Assembly (NCBI GenBank): GCA_037951165.1
Contig: JBBDHG010000097.1
Location: 2,544,501-2,608,500 of the forward strand
DNA: 64,000 bases
Direction of reading: 5' to 3'
Origin: Lophius americanus
Taxonomy: Eukaryota; Chordata; Actinopteri; Lophiiformes; Lophiidae
Positions 23,601 to 33,100 of this stretch are shown here, one piece after another (the first letter of the stretch is position 1; every line of letters begins with the position of its first letter). The position numbers and the translations under genes were made by a program. Under the pieces are notes generated by a model. It was not told the DNA's origin. It saw only the letters and a list, made by a program, of their open reading frames with translations, and did no database searches.

Positions 23601-26015
23601 GATGTTCTTCTAGTGGAATGCGGTTTTTCATTGACACCACATGGAACGGGACCCCTGTCTTCAAACAGTTCAACTTTCCACTCATCAATCCGGCGAAGAT
23701 TCTGCCACAAGTAAATTCCAGATGAGCCTTTATGTTCTTCTGGGTCAGCATTGGTTTCATCCTCACAGGCCTCCCATGATGCAATTTTACCCAATTTCCA
23801 TGACCTCCGACCTTTATTGAAGAGAGAGAGATATGCAGTTCCTTCCTTCTCCATATGTAGAACATGTGTCTCAATTTGGATCTGTGGAGTCCCAGAACCT
23901 TAGGATCAGGATTGGTACCCTTCCCAGACCTTGTGGAATTTCTTTTGATTTTGGCAGTGTCCTACTGGTGAGACCTCAGAGCCAACTTTGTGCTTCTGAA
24001 GATGGTCTATTGAAGTGATGACGGTTGAACAAGGCTGGTAGTGATCATGCCTTGGTGGCTCTAGTCCATCTGGATTTAGTTTCTCATTGGATTTTAGATA
24101 ACATTTTTGTTTTGATAAATACAATTATAACTTACATTTGTGTTTACCCAGGTCGCCTTTATTGTGTTCAATGTAGTTTTGAAGATCTGAAACACTTTCA
24201 TCTGAGAGGAAACCCGGAGGCAGTCCAACACTTTTTCACAGCACTTTATTCATGACATATTATAATATTTATGTCAAAGTCCTACTCTTTCATATTTTAA
24301 CACAACAGTGGAAGAGCAGCGCCACGGAGGAATGACAGTCCTGTTCTGCACTCACAGTGTTGGGTTGTTAAACTGTTTCCTGGACTGTTCGACAGTCAAG
24401 TTTTATGGATTACATGAGTAGATACGTAAACGCAGATGGTAGATCCATATGACTGACTGTGTCAAATGAGTAAAAAATAGACTGGTCAGTCATAAAAGTA
24501 GGAACCATTAAAATAAGAAAGGTAATGAAGATCCGAGGTGGAGTGGACTCCGGACTGCAACTGTACATTTCTCATGCTACTAAACAAACTCATACAACAA
24601 ACAACCAAGTCTTCAAGTCGTCAGAATGACGTCATCTTCCAGCTATGGAGAACACACCCACACCATCAGAACCAGTAACTGGTGTTAATGTTATTGCTGG
24701 TGTGTGTGTGTGTGTGTGTGCGAATCAGATAATCTCAGGGCTGGGCATTAAGATCAGAGCTGTTGATGTACCGTATATCATATTAAGAGGAAAATCAATG
24801 AGAAGAGCTTAGTAACCGCCCTTGATTTCTTCATATGAATTTGAAATAAGCTGCAACTGCTGTAGAATAAAGTGAAGATTGAAAGCACGCTGTGAGTTGC
24901 TCTTCCTCATAAGCACCGCCCCCATTGGTCCCCTCGTAAATGACAAATGAAAAGGAAAAAGATACAATTTTTGTTTTGCGATTATATTTTTTCATATTCA
25001 GATCAGAAAATGGAATCAAACCTTTTTTTATTTTATTTCCCATACCGTTTTGGCCATGAAAAGGGAAAAAAAGCATTGGTTTGTCGATTTTGATTTTTGT
25101 ATCTTAAAAACAAAAATAAGATAACCGCTCGTATTTTGTTTTCCAATGTCCGTTTCTGTAACGAAAATCAAAATACCCAAAGATGCACAGACCGTTTCCT
25201 TGTTATAGTTTGAGAGATGCAGCTTAATTTTTACATGTAATAAAGAAAGTTTCAAGGACCGTCTAAATTGACTGTTTTGAATTTGAAACCTGAGACATGC
25301 ATCAGACCATATTCACTAAAAAAAAAATGTAATCTGATATTTCAAGAACAAAGTAGTCATTTTAATGAGAATAAAATCATGATATGAAAATGAAGTCATA
25401 ATTTTACGAAAAGGACGCAGTCCTTGAGAATAATGTCCTAAGTTCACGAGGAAAAGAAAATAGCTTTGGTGAAGCTGCACAAAAGAGGTCTGGTGAAGTC
25501 TGTTTGGATCTTTCTACGGAACAAACGCAGTTTCTTTATCACTCCTTATAATTATGTGTTTTGTTTTTTCTCTGTGGACCAAATGCATATATTCATATTT
25601 GAAATTATGCTCATCGTGAAATGAGACTACATTCCTCTCAGGCACCCTATATACACAACATGATTGTATCTATAAAAGGAAACGTTTTTTCTTTTTTTGT
25701 GCGTTTTAAAAGGTTCTGTGTTACCGCGTTTTCCGTGTCATTTACACGTATCCTCTAAAATGACAGGAAAACGCCATAATATTTTGGTCAGTCGTTATTA
25801 GCTTAACTTTCCAAAATGCGAACTGAATAAAATGCCAAACAAAAGTAAATCATTTTCTGTGAAATCCGTTACAGTGTGTTGTGACTCACCGCGCTCCAGC
25901 AGATGAGGTGGTTGGTGTCTGGATCCTCCACCAGGGTCCACAACTTAGTGAGGAAGGCTGGAACATTGCTGGCGTAGTTTCCATCTACACCCATAGCACC
26001 TGGGGACTCTTGCAT
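8837..26015 (-). CDS. hsf4: Heat shock transcription factor 4 (complete, 12 coding exons)
   Basis: This gene encodes a nuclear winged-helix factor that binds heat shock elements as a trimer. Joined exons: 26015-25890, 20413-20305, 20215-20088, 19540-19416, 16147-16072, 14794-14727, 13007-12908, 11045-10927, 10074-9847, 9744-9623, 9105-9068, 8896-8837. All junctions keep phase and give 432 aa, close to fish Hsf4 length as I recall it. The DNA-binding domain spans about residues 17-121 (VPAFLTKLWTLVEDPDT, KYFKHNNMASFVRQLNM). The HR-A/B coiled coil is about 125-205. The motif LIKEEPVSP puts K292 and S297 where human HSF4b has K293 and S298. HSF4 rather than HSF1 is indicated by QQNEVLWREVVSLRQ, KRKLPLML, FYIQSP and LPVAMVQSVLEG; the DNA-binding domain alone looks HSF1-like. 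No HSF1-type C-terminal activation domain was found. The family is required for lens development in mammals and zebrafish. The first nine exons are firm; the last two are tentative. Confidence 0.9.
9068..9105 (-). CDS. hsf4: hsf4 coding exon 11 (small, tentative)
   Basis: A 38-base exon between TCTGACAG and a strong donor (TCA|GTAAGT). It reads (K)WNFPEMESNLKS, weakly resembling the EWTLMDLDMELSLMQ segment of human HSF4. Phase fits both neighbours. Confidence 0.6.
9623..9744 (-). CDS. hsf4: hsf4 coding exon 10 (HR-C-like heptads)
   Basis: Acceptor TAATGCAG. It encodes VEVSDAVENVEMSLEELQQL and then LIRSHQQSTVEAG. The V/L heptad pattern recalls HR-C of HSF1. The donor chosen (GTAGAT at 9622) keeps phase with the next exon. 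Without it the frame runs on to a stop near 9552, which would be an alternative end. Confidence 0.72.
9847..10074 (-). CDS. hsf4: hsf4 coding exon 9 (phosphorylation-dependent sumoylation motif)
   Basis: Contains REKCMMLIKEEPVSPG, a psi-K-x-E-x-x-S-P motif, then CEMCSSEPPVLPVAMVQSVL. The second block matches the HSF4-specific CDFC...LPVAVVQAILEG segment and decides the paralogue. Donor GTGAGT. Confidence 0.9.
10927..11045 (-). CDS. hsf4: hsf4 coding exon 8
   Basis: The acceptor follows a TCTTCTTCCTCAG tract. The exon carries GGPIISDVTDMSQTS, the conserved GPIISDI motif found in HSF1 and HSF4 after the coiled coil. The donor is GTGATT, weaker than consensus. Confidence 0.87.
11405..12790 (-). 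mobile_element. Tc1-like transposon remnant, split by a nested insertion
   Basis: The two arms, about 11,405-11,531 and 12,355-12,790, match consecutive parts of a common fish Tc1-like element whose transposase would lie on the minus strand (CATTATAACCACTGCCTAAT; GTATCTGGCACCAAGA). Many small changes; no intact frame. Lies in hsf4 intron 7. Confidence 0.72.
11532..12354. mobile_element. Unidentified ~820-base insertion inside the Tc1-like element
   Basis: Separates the two Tc1 arms. A related 16-19-base word (GTGCTGTG..TAT..GGCA) is present on both sides, as a target duplication would leave. No coding match recognised. Confidence 0.5.
12908..13007 (-). CDS. hsf4: hsf4 coding exon 7
   Basis: Encodes PLMLGDGSPSPPASKFSQSN and ends HEPFYIQS before the donor GTGAGT. 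Human HSF4 has the matching LSLML...AKF...DPYFIQSP. The acceptor is CCCATCAG. Confidence 0.88.
14462..14527. repeat. (TG)n microsatellite, imperfect
   Basis: Alternating TG with two interruptions, in hsf4 intron 6. A second (TG)n follows at about 14,668-14,699. Confidence 0.95.
14727..14794 (-). CDS. hsf4: hsf4 coding exon 6 (end of HR-A/B)
   Basis: Encodes LIHFLFSQMQSNTPSTVGLK then RK, aligning with the LIQ-FLF...GGKRK segment of HSF4. Donor GTGAGT. It is flanked on both sides by (TG/CA)n tracts. Confidence 0.9.
15160..15325. repeat. Member of a local repeat pair (partner near 18.1 kb)
   Basis: Shares CTCACAG.TA.AT.AACTT, GAGTCATCAGCCACCACCAC, ACTCCAAGG and GCTGCTGCTCAGG in the same order and strand with 18,080-18,210. 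Identity of the repeat unknown. Lies in hsf4 intron 5. Confidence 0.65.
15619..15653. repeat. Perfect 15-bp hairpin
   Basis: Arms AAGAACCCAAAATGT and ACATTTTGGGTTCTT separated by five bases. Inside hsf4 intron 5; no flanking T-run or gene end, so not a terminator. Confidence 0.85.
15795..15990 (-). mobile_element. tRNA-related SINE remnant
   Basis: The reverse strand has a B-box-like GGTTCAATCCCC, then AAGTGTCTTAGAGCAAGATA and AATGGTTACCCCTCCTG, words typical of an abundant fish SINE. It ends about 80 bases from the hsf4 exon 5 donor. Confidence 0.65.
16072..16147 (-). CDS. hsf4: hsf4 coding exon 5 (HR-A/B)
   Basis: Acceptor CCTGCAG, donor GTACGT. The sequence QNEVLWREVVSLRQNHTQQQ is the conserved core of the HSF coiled coil, and WREVVSLRQ is closer to HSF4 than to HSF1. 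Confidence 0.93.
18080..18210. repeat. Member of a local repeat pair (partner near 15.2 kb)
   Basis: Same-strand match to 15,160-15,325; see that entry. Lies in hsf4 intron 4. Confidence 0.65.
19416..19540 (-). CDS. hsf4: hsf4 coding exon 4 (HR-A/B trimerisation region)
   Basis: Acceptor TTCTCAG, donor GTGAGT. It encodes VSIVKSEETKVRQEDLSK and then a heptad-rich stretch (LLYEVQLLRTQQDNMEC). It ends two bases into a Gln codon. Confidence 0.92.
19725..19858. mobile_element. Fragments of a Tc1-like element and a MITE terminus
   Basis: 19,725-19,812 matches the first arm of the Tc1-like element (ACTCCACCACATCACTGAAG, TGTGCTATCTGGCAA). 19,836-19,856 (CACACTGCACCTTTAAAAG) matches the right end of the MITE at 46.8 kb. 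Confidence 0.55.
20088..20215 (-). CDS. hsf4: hsf4 coding exon 3 (end of DNA-binding domain)
   Basis: The acceptor TTTAG joins phase 1 to complete YGFRKVVNIEQSGLVKPE, continuing to EHIKRK before the donor GTAAAA. This is the wing and C-terminal part of the domain. It is HSF1/4-like rather than HSF2-like (EQSGLVKPERDD). Confidence 0.95.
20305..20413 (-). CDS. hsf4: hsf4 coding exon 2 (DNA-binding domain, recognition helix)
   Basis: Acceptor TTTCAG, donor GTGAGT. The exon encodes TGTSFHVFDQGRFAKEVLPK and then KYFKHNNMASFVRQLNM, the near-invariant core of the HSF winged helix including the recognition helix. It ends one base into the Tyr codon. Confidence 0.95.
20431..20490. repeat. Tandem duplication, 2 x 30 bp
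   Basis: Two adjacent copies beginning AGAGTTA.TGAGCAGAACCT differ at two positions. Starts 17 bases upstream of the hsf4 exon 2 acceptor region. Confidence 0.9.
23545..24110 (-). mobile_element. Degenerate Tc1-like transposase remnant
   Basis: Reverse-strand fragments in shifting frames resemble a Tc1 transposase: PMLTQKNIKAHLEF, then IDEWKVELF, then a HGGGS-like block (NMEMAVECCGE in the neighbouring frame). The N-terminal part aligns with the remnant at 44.3-44.7 kb. Not functional. Confidence 0.6.
24700..24720. repeat. (TG)n microsatellite
   Basis: About ten uninterrupted TG units in hsf4 intron 1. Confidence 0.9.
25890..26015 (-). CDS. hsf4: hsf4 coding exon 1 (start codon, start of DNA-binding domain)
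   Basis: The reverse strand reads ATG at 26015-26013, then 42 codons ending ICWSA, then the donor GTGAGT. A second in-frame ATG (25994-25992, residue 8) sits in a better Kozak context (GCTATGG), so the true start could be either. A (CA)n run lies about 30 bases upstream of the ATG. Confidence 0.88.
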
Positions 26016-26042
26016 ACTGACACCTGCTGAGGGCCAAAACTA

Positions 26043-26069
26043 GTGTGGGTGTGTGTGTGTGTGTGTGTG
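26043..26069. repeat. (TG)n microsatellite just upstream of hsf4
   Basis: TG/GT repeats 30 bases 5' of the predicted hsf4 ATG, so likely in the 5' UTR or core promoter. Confidence 0.9.
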
Positions 26070-26829
26070 CGCACTTCCAGGCTAGTCCATGATGGAGAGA
26101 CTCAACTTCTGATGATCCTTTACTGATAATCCAAAGTTTGTGGAAGTCCCTTTGATTCCATTTCAGTTTGTCACAATGTACGTCCTCATCCACAGACGCT
26201 CCTTCTACCTTCTGACCTGACAGACTCCTGGTGAATTTGCCCTTTAATTTATCCTTGTGCTCCTCTAGATTTCTTTAACTCTCTTTCTGCTCTCCTCTCT
26301 ATGTCCTCAGCGGCACACCAGTCACCCTACCGATTATCACAGAAGGCCCATGTCAGCACACATGCACTCGCCTTTGAATCCCGCCCCCAAAACACTGGCC
26401 TCCAGTGAAACAATGCAGCATCCACACAAAGGCTTCAATAATACAACACCGTCCAACCTTCAAAAGGCAGCTGGTCAAAGCCCAGCGTGAATTGATAAGC
26501 TGAAGAGATAGGCCCCTCTTTATTCGGAGAATCATCGTACGTGTCTTGATGTTTTGATGAGGTGAAACATTTTCAACGTTTTAACTGATTTCATTACAGA
26601 GTTATTACAGTGTTTTACAAACACAAGTCAAATTTAGAAAAGACTCGAGTTTGGACCCACAGGCAGACCTGACTCAGAGCAGAGCCGGGGCTGTTCAGGG
26701 ATTTACTGCACCTAAATTCATAATTCATAGTCAAACAGTCTGTACATTTGCCGAGTTAAGGTTTGACAAATGAAGACATATTGAATCTTTTGGCTATTTC
26801 ACACCACACCACAAGTCCAACGTATTCAT

Positions 26830-27690
26830 TTGCAAAAAAAATTCTTGTAATATCACAACTTTATTCATGTTATATTATGACCTCCTCTTTATCAACTTTA
26901 TTCTCATAAAAAATATGACTTTATTTCTGTGAAATTACAGAAATGTTGTTGAAAAAAATGATATTGTTTTAAAAACACAACTTTAATTCCTCAAATATTA
27001 CGTCTTCCTTGAACTAAAATTTATTCTAAAATAATTAAAACTTAATTTTCATAAAATCATGACTTTATTCTTTTAATGTTACAACTTCCGTAATTTCATC
27101 TCAATTCTCGTAACTTTACTCTAGTATTATTATGATTTTATTCACAAAACATTTTTATAATTCTGGAAATATTACGACTTTCTTAATTTTGACTATATTC
27201 CTTTTGTACTAAAAAATAATTCAACTTTATTCTCAAAATATTATATATCTTTGTAAATTGAGATTTGGGTGAAATGAAATTAATTGATTTTCATGACTTT
27301 ACCCTTGTAATATTGCATGTATATCTCTATATTGAATGTAAATGTGTATTTCTATTCATTCCTTTTTTATTTATATTATAAATATAATGTACATGTCTAT
27401 CATATTTCTTATAACATAGTATGTCTAACGCTTAATACTAATTCTTGATCTCAATGCCACTGCCCATTTTCTAATATCTGCTATTTGGAGCTGCTGCATC
27501 GGTTTAATTTTCCCCTGTGGGGACTAATGATTTTTCAACCTCTATATCTAATCTGGGAGAATTTTTATTTAATTCTGGAACGATGTCAAGACTTAATTTT
27601 GACTTAATTCTTATAAAGTGTCAACATCATTTTTGTAAAATTACAACTTTATTCTCGTGATATTAATGCTTAATTCCAGAAATGTTCGAT
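26830..27690. repeat. Degenerate AT-rich tandem array
   Basis: Loosely repeated units of the form TATTACGACTTTATTCTCGT and AAAATTATGACTTTATTC with variable spacing, a decayed minisatellite of a kind common in fish. Confidence 0.7.
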
Positions 27691-27814
27691 TTTTTATCCT
27701 ACATTTATTATCATCTTTTTGATGTGGCCCTAATATTCTGTCGTAGAAAAAACAATCATGAGTCTAATACTTTTTGTCATTCCATTCAAGTGAGAACAGG
27801 ACAAAGACAATCAC

Positions 27815-27905
27815 CGATCAGCCATAACATTATAAACACTGACAAGTGTATTGAAATACATTAATTGTCTGGTTCCCATGGCAACTGTCAGTGGGTGGAT
27901 ATATG
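27815..27905. mobile_element. Solo terminus of the Tc1-like family
   Basis: CACCGATCAGCCATAACATT and GACAAGTG...CAGTGGGTGGATATAT match the ends of the Tc1-like family with the middle deleted. Confidence 0.55.
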
Positions 27906-28289
27906 AACTACCAAGTGAAAATGATAAGATAAAAATAAAAAAGATCACATAAAGTTAGAGTTTGTGGTTCAAATTATTCAGTTGTAGACCTTGATGTCTT
28001 GCGTAGGTATAAGATTTATTGATATGTATAGGTTCAGTCTGCCCCAGTATCTATATGAAGTGATGTATCTCTCTCACTCATGATCCAGGCGTTCATGCTG
28101 ATGACATTAATCTGCTCCAGGAGCAGGAAAAGTGCACTTACTTTTTAGAATCACCATATGAAACTTCCATATCAACCCTAGCAAACGCTTGATTCATAAT
28201 CATCCACGTCCACAGGAACAACTCAACTAATCTGGAACACGACTGTGCGAAAAACATAAATTAACGTAGGGTAGTTTTCCCGTCGACCA

Positions 28290-28420
28290 GCTGTTGTAGG
28301 ATCCTTGAGCAAGACCCTGGACCCTAAGTTATTGTGCTCTTCACAGGGGCTGCCCACTGCTCTTCAGGGATGGTTCAACTGCATAGAACTCATTTCCTAT
28401 TGTTTTCCCGTATAACAAGT
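28290..28420 (+). mobile_element. SINE-like remnant
   Basis: CCTTGAGCAAGACCCTGGAC then GGGGCTGCCCACTGCTCTT, words of an abundant tRNA-related fish SINE. Confidence 0.5.
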
Positions 28421-28439
28421 TGATAATAATGTGTTAACA

Positions 28440-29260
28440 ATATTATTACAATGTTTGCTGCAAGTATCTGTTACTTAAACCAAACAAAATTGAAGTTATT
28501 GTGCTAGAACACAAACACCCCAGAAAGGCATTATCTGTTAAAAGAACTACTCTTGATGGCATTACCTTGGCCTCCAGCTGTACCTCGGTCTCCAGCGCCA
28601 CCGTGAGGAACCTGGGAGTTATGTAGGGTCCGGATATGTCTTTTAAAACAGATTTCAAGGACTACCTTCTTTCATCTACGTAATATTTCAAATATCATTC
28701 TGTTTCGAAAAGATGCAAAAAAATAAGTTCATGCATTTGTGACTTCCAGGCTGGATTACTGTAATGACCTACTAACAGGTGGTCCCAATAAATCTCTGAA
28801 ACCTCTCCAGCTGAACCAGAACGCTGCTGCACGTGTGCTGACCAGAACCAGGTTAAGAGAACACATCTGTCCTGTATTAGCTTCCCTTAGTTGGCTCCCG
28901 ATAAAATCAAGAATCATATTCAAAATCCTTCTGCTCACGTACAAAGCCCTTAACGTTCAGAACCAACGTATCTGAAGGAGCTCATAGTTCCATATTATCC
29001 AACCAGAACACTACGCTCCTAGGATGCAGGGTTACTTGTAGTCCCTAGAGTCTCCAGAAGTAGAATGGGACACAGAATCTTCAGGTGTCGGGCTCCTCTC
29101 CTCTGGAACCACCTTCAAGTCTGGGTTGGGGGGCAGACACACTCTGTACTTTTAAGAGTAGGCTTAAAACCTTATATCATGATAAAGCTTATAATTAAGG
29201 CTGGCCAAAGCTAATTTTTGCTATGCTGATATAGGGCTAGACTAATAAGGGATCTCCAAT
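28440..29260 (+). mobile_element. L2-type LINE, 3' part of reverse transcriptase frame
   Basis: Broken frames read LKPNKIEVIVLEH, LDGITLASSCTSVSSATVRN, MTSRLDYCNDLLTGG, QLNQNAAARVLTRTR and LASLSWLPIKSRIIFKILLL, the C-terminal reverse-transcriptase thumb region of fish L2-type LINEs. Several stops and frameshifts; dead. Confidence 0.8.
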
Positions 29261-29346
29261 ACTCTGAGCTTCTCTCTCTGCCCCATATCCTATTAATTCA
29301 TGTTACTGTCTCCCTTCCCCACACACTGGCCTCTTTAGTCTTTTAG

Positions 29347-29348
<2 letters not shown>

Positions 29349-29393
<45 letters not shown>
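29349..29393. repeat. (TC)n microsatellite
   Basis: About 22 uninterrupted TC units at the end of the LINE-derived stretch. Confidence 0.95.
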
Positions 29394-29399
<6 letters not shown>

Positions 29400-29961
29400 T
29401 TAGATGTAGTTCCTAGTTATTATACTAATCTCATGCTCAGTGAACATTGCAAGGAAGCAGGGATGACTAAGGCTCCTGTAAGCGGTGATTCCCCGGTGGT
29501 CTAGCGTTACGTTTTATGTCAGCTGTAGTTGTCACTTAAGAGACGTCATGAATAAACAGATGAAGAGAATCTGTTCGGCCTTTTAAATGTTATTATTCCT
29601 CAGGGTCAATACTGAAGCACTGTGCAAAGAAAACAGAATGCAGAAGAATAAATAATACATTAAAATGTCACATAAGGCTCCGACTTACACAAAATAATTA
29701 GAATAAACTGCTGCAAACACACCAAATAAATGTTGAACTCTCTACAAATATTACTGAATTACTTCTGAACTCAACTATGTTTGTTTAAACTGCAGGAACG
29801 CACACCAATATGAACCAAACTCTTAACAATTTGCAGTTCTCTAGCTGAGCTTTCTACGATAAAAACAGGCACAGGTGTAAAATTAAATGTCTTCTGCAAA
29901 ATAAAAACTATCTCAGCTATCTATGCTAATCTTTTATAGACTCAAATATGAATATATCAGA

Positions 29962-30139
29962 TCAAAATTTTGTGTCCATGGCCTGTACTATCAGGCTGAG
30001 GCAGTATCCAAACGTGTCCAGGACCGAGCACTCAGCATGGGCGGAGCTCTGGTTTTCCATCTCCGCCGCCTCAGCCTTGGCCAGCAAACAGTCACAAACA
30101 GTCTCCACCTCGGTGAGGGTTATCACTGATTTAAAGCCT
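29962..30139 (-). CDS. tesmin: tesmin last coding exon
   Basis: Acceptor TGTCTAG. Encodes GFKSVITLTEVETVCDCLLA, then KAEAAEMENQSS and VLDTFGYCLSLIVQAMDTKF followed by TGA. This is the conserved helical tail of Tesmin/Lin54 proteins. Confidence 0.9.
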
Positions 30140-33100
30140 CTAGACACAAAGACACAAAAACATGGACCATGGAGTCACTCAAACCCTCAACATCTCTTCA
30201 AATTGTAGCTGATGGCACAATCAAGCAGCGGATGTGAGTTTAAAGTCTGAAGGGTGAGAGCAGAAACACAACAAATCTGACCCTTTGTCAGTTAGACGGT
30301 TGGGGACACATTCTTTCGTTACAGTGGGTTTTTATCACTCTCTAAGTGTTTTTTATTTGGTATTTCATCATGTTAGGCATCACAGTGGAATGCACCGTTG
30401 CCTCACAGGTTGCTGCAGGTCAACGTTGCAGGCTCAAATCCAACGGAGTCCTCCTGTGATGAACTGGCGAGTCAATGTCAGCTGGGATAGGCTCCCAGTT
30501 ACTAAGCATTCACGCTGAGCGTGCTGCAAATTTTTCGTGCAGCACAGTTACATACAAAGTCAAAGGAAAGTGCGACTGAGTGCAAATTTGCGCCAAGCAA
30601 TGCTTGGTTAGCACAGCACCTCACAGCAAGAAGGTCATCCCAGGTTCTTTCTGTGTTGAGTTTGCATGTTCTCTCCAAGCTTGAGTGGGATTCCTCCAGG
30701 TGCTCCAGTTTCCTCCCACCGTCAAAAACATGTGTGCTAGGACTCAGGTCAAGTTGGCCCATGGGCCCATGGTCACAGGGGCTACAGGACGGACCTTCCA
30801 TCGGACCATGATAATTTCTTTGTACACTGTATGATGACAAGAATAAAGATCTTATCTTGTCTTAAATCTATAGGGGACCATTACTTTGCCTGAAGAGGGT
30901 AGGCTGGCAGAATCAGTGACCTTGTTTTATTTTTATTTTTAAATTTCCAATTTTTTATGTGCTTTTGACTTTATAATGTATTTGACAGCCTCTGCTTTGG
31001 CAACACAACGCTGCTCTTAAAGGTGTATTATAAACAAAGCTCTTATTAAAATAAGATTCACGGCTGGCAGAGACGGACTCAAACCCATTGCGGCCCGTTA
31101 GGAGCTACTTTAAGAGCTAAAATGTTTTGTGAAATACTCATATCTTAAAAGTCAATAGTCCCAGTTACTCCGATATCAGACAGGAGATACTCTTAGGCTT
31201 AGGAGATTTCCCGAGTACAATCCCTTGTTCATGCATAACAAATGAAAACACTGAACAAATGTACTCAGTGTTTGTTTGTAGATTCGATGGTGGATCTATC
31301 TGCTTTTCTTTAAGTCTTTCTAAAGTAACCATAGTGTGACTCACTCGTCCTTGTCGCTGACGGTGGCCTCATTGAGGTTGATTTGTGGGCCAGTAGCGTA
31401 GTTTCGACAGCCAACACATTTACAGGTGGAGGAGCACTTGGTCATCGCCTGCAAACACACAAGGCACAACAGTGGGCATATTTCTCTTAAGTCAGGGTCA
31501 CATGACAGGTGTTGTGAGTCAGATTTTTTTTTCAGTTGCTGGTATTATAATAAATATAAAGGATGAATCTAAACAGATTACTAAAGAGACATACACTAAT
31601 TAGCCATAATATTATAACCACTGACAAGCACAACTGAATAACCTTGTTACAATGGCATTGTCTTTTAGGTAGATTGTGAGCAAAAAATGGCCGACTCTAA
31701 GGATCTGAGAAACTTTGACACGGACCAACCAATGTCCAGACGATTGGGTCAGAGCATCTCCAGAACTGCACGTCTTGTTGGGTGTTCCCCATAGTTAGGA
31801 CAACCAAAGTGGCCTAAATAACAACAACTGATCTACCGACCATGGGTCTTGCCAGAATCATGTTGTCCAATCCCACAGAGGAGCTACTGAAGCACAAATT
31901 GCTAAAAAAGTTCATACTGTTTCTGACAGAAAATGTCAGAAAACATACTGACATCCCAGCTTCTTCAGTGTGGCCAGTGTAGCTAGAGACTGCTCGCTGC
32001 AGTCTACTTGCTGATTTTTTGGAAATGGAATACATTGGACACATCAGCACCAGAACTACACCACAGAACAATTGAAAAAGTTGGCCTGGTCTAAACAGTG
32101 ATGTTCTCTCCTTACATCATGTGAGCCGGGTGCACATGTATGATTTAGCCGGGAGTACTGCTATTAAATACGACCACACCGCTTCAGCTCAGTGGTGGGT
32201 TTTCAAATTACCATCACACTTTTATTGGTAGTATGTTCAAAAAACTCAAGGAAGAAGTCTAAATATCATCGAGCAGCTACAGCAATGCTTGTAGAGGAGT
32301 CAAGGAGCATGCCACTCGGGAATTTTATCTGCTTTTTATAAATAGTGCATTTTGGTGCAATATCCGCTGAGCTAAAGTCGCCCCAAAATGTGTAAATGTA
32401 CTTAGACTTGTGCATGAAATAGAGGCATGCTGCTGATGGGCCTGACTCCCTTATCAATATTACCATTACAGGCAGTAATAGTGGGATTTTTCTTCATCTG
32501 ACAAATTTACATAAAACGCACATATTTGTAATGGGTGAATCTTACTCTGATTTCCCTAGTAGTATTTCCCTGCCTTTTAAAAAAATGTTACGCCATTCAT
32601 TCTTCAAACATACAACACAAGTCCCACAAGTTCCCACAATATTTAAGTTCTTACAGTCAATACTGAGAAGTTTTTTGGCTGTTTTGTAAAATATTGAATC
32701 TCGTGGCACATCTGTCACATGATTGTAAACAAAATCTAATACGTATGCACCTCCAATGGGTATTGATAAATTCATATATATCAAATTTCGACATCAAACA
32801 ACCATTTAAATTGCAAAAATGTGCATTTAATTTAGCGAGAATTAAACCTTTGCTGACAAAGGGAAGATGGTAGTACTGTTTAAAATTAATAAAGAACTTT
32901 ACTGTATAATGCTCAGCGGCAGACCTCTCAAAAAAATTAAATCCCTTTTTTTCAATTAAGCGTGTTGAACGATTTGATGTAATACATGGCTTACAGGAGC
33001 GATACCTTTTAATACAGAACAATTTGTTAAGATTGGGTTGAACAGAATCTCGAAACAGACATGTGTTTACATTAGTTTAATGTATACATTCATTTTCCAT

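Larger units (their letters stand above)
26016..29961. other. hsf4-tesmin intergenic region
   Basis: About 3.9 kb holding the hsf4 5' flank, a degenerate AT-rich tandem array, a solo Tc1-like terminus, a SINE, an LINE tail and a (TC)n run. No coding exon seen; the hsf4 promoter should lie in its left part. Confidence 0.6.

Noticed and set aside
9843..26015. Calling the heat shock factor hsf1
   Set aside because: The DNA-binding domain is HSF1-like, but the downstream blocks KRKLPLML, FYIQSP, REKCMMLIKEEPVSPG and LPVAMVQSVLEG match HSF4, and the HSF1 activation domain is absent.
32542..33022. Overlapping minus-strand frames of 80 and 121 codons
   Set aside because: Could be a decayed transposon next to the Tc1-like remnant, but I could not match it to any family and did not annotate it.
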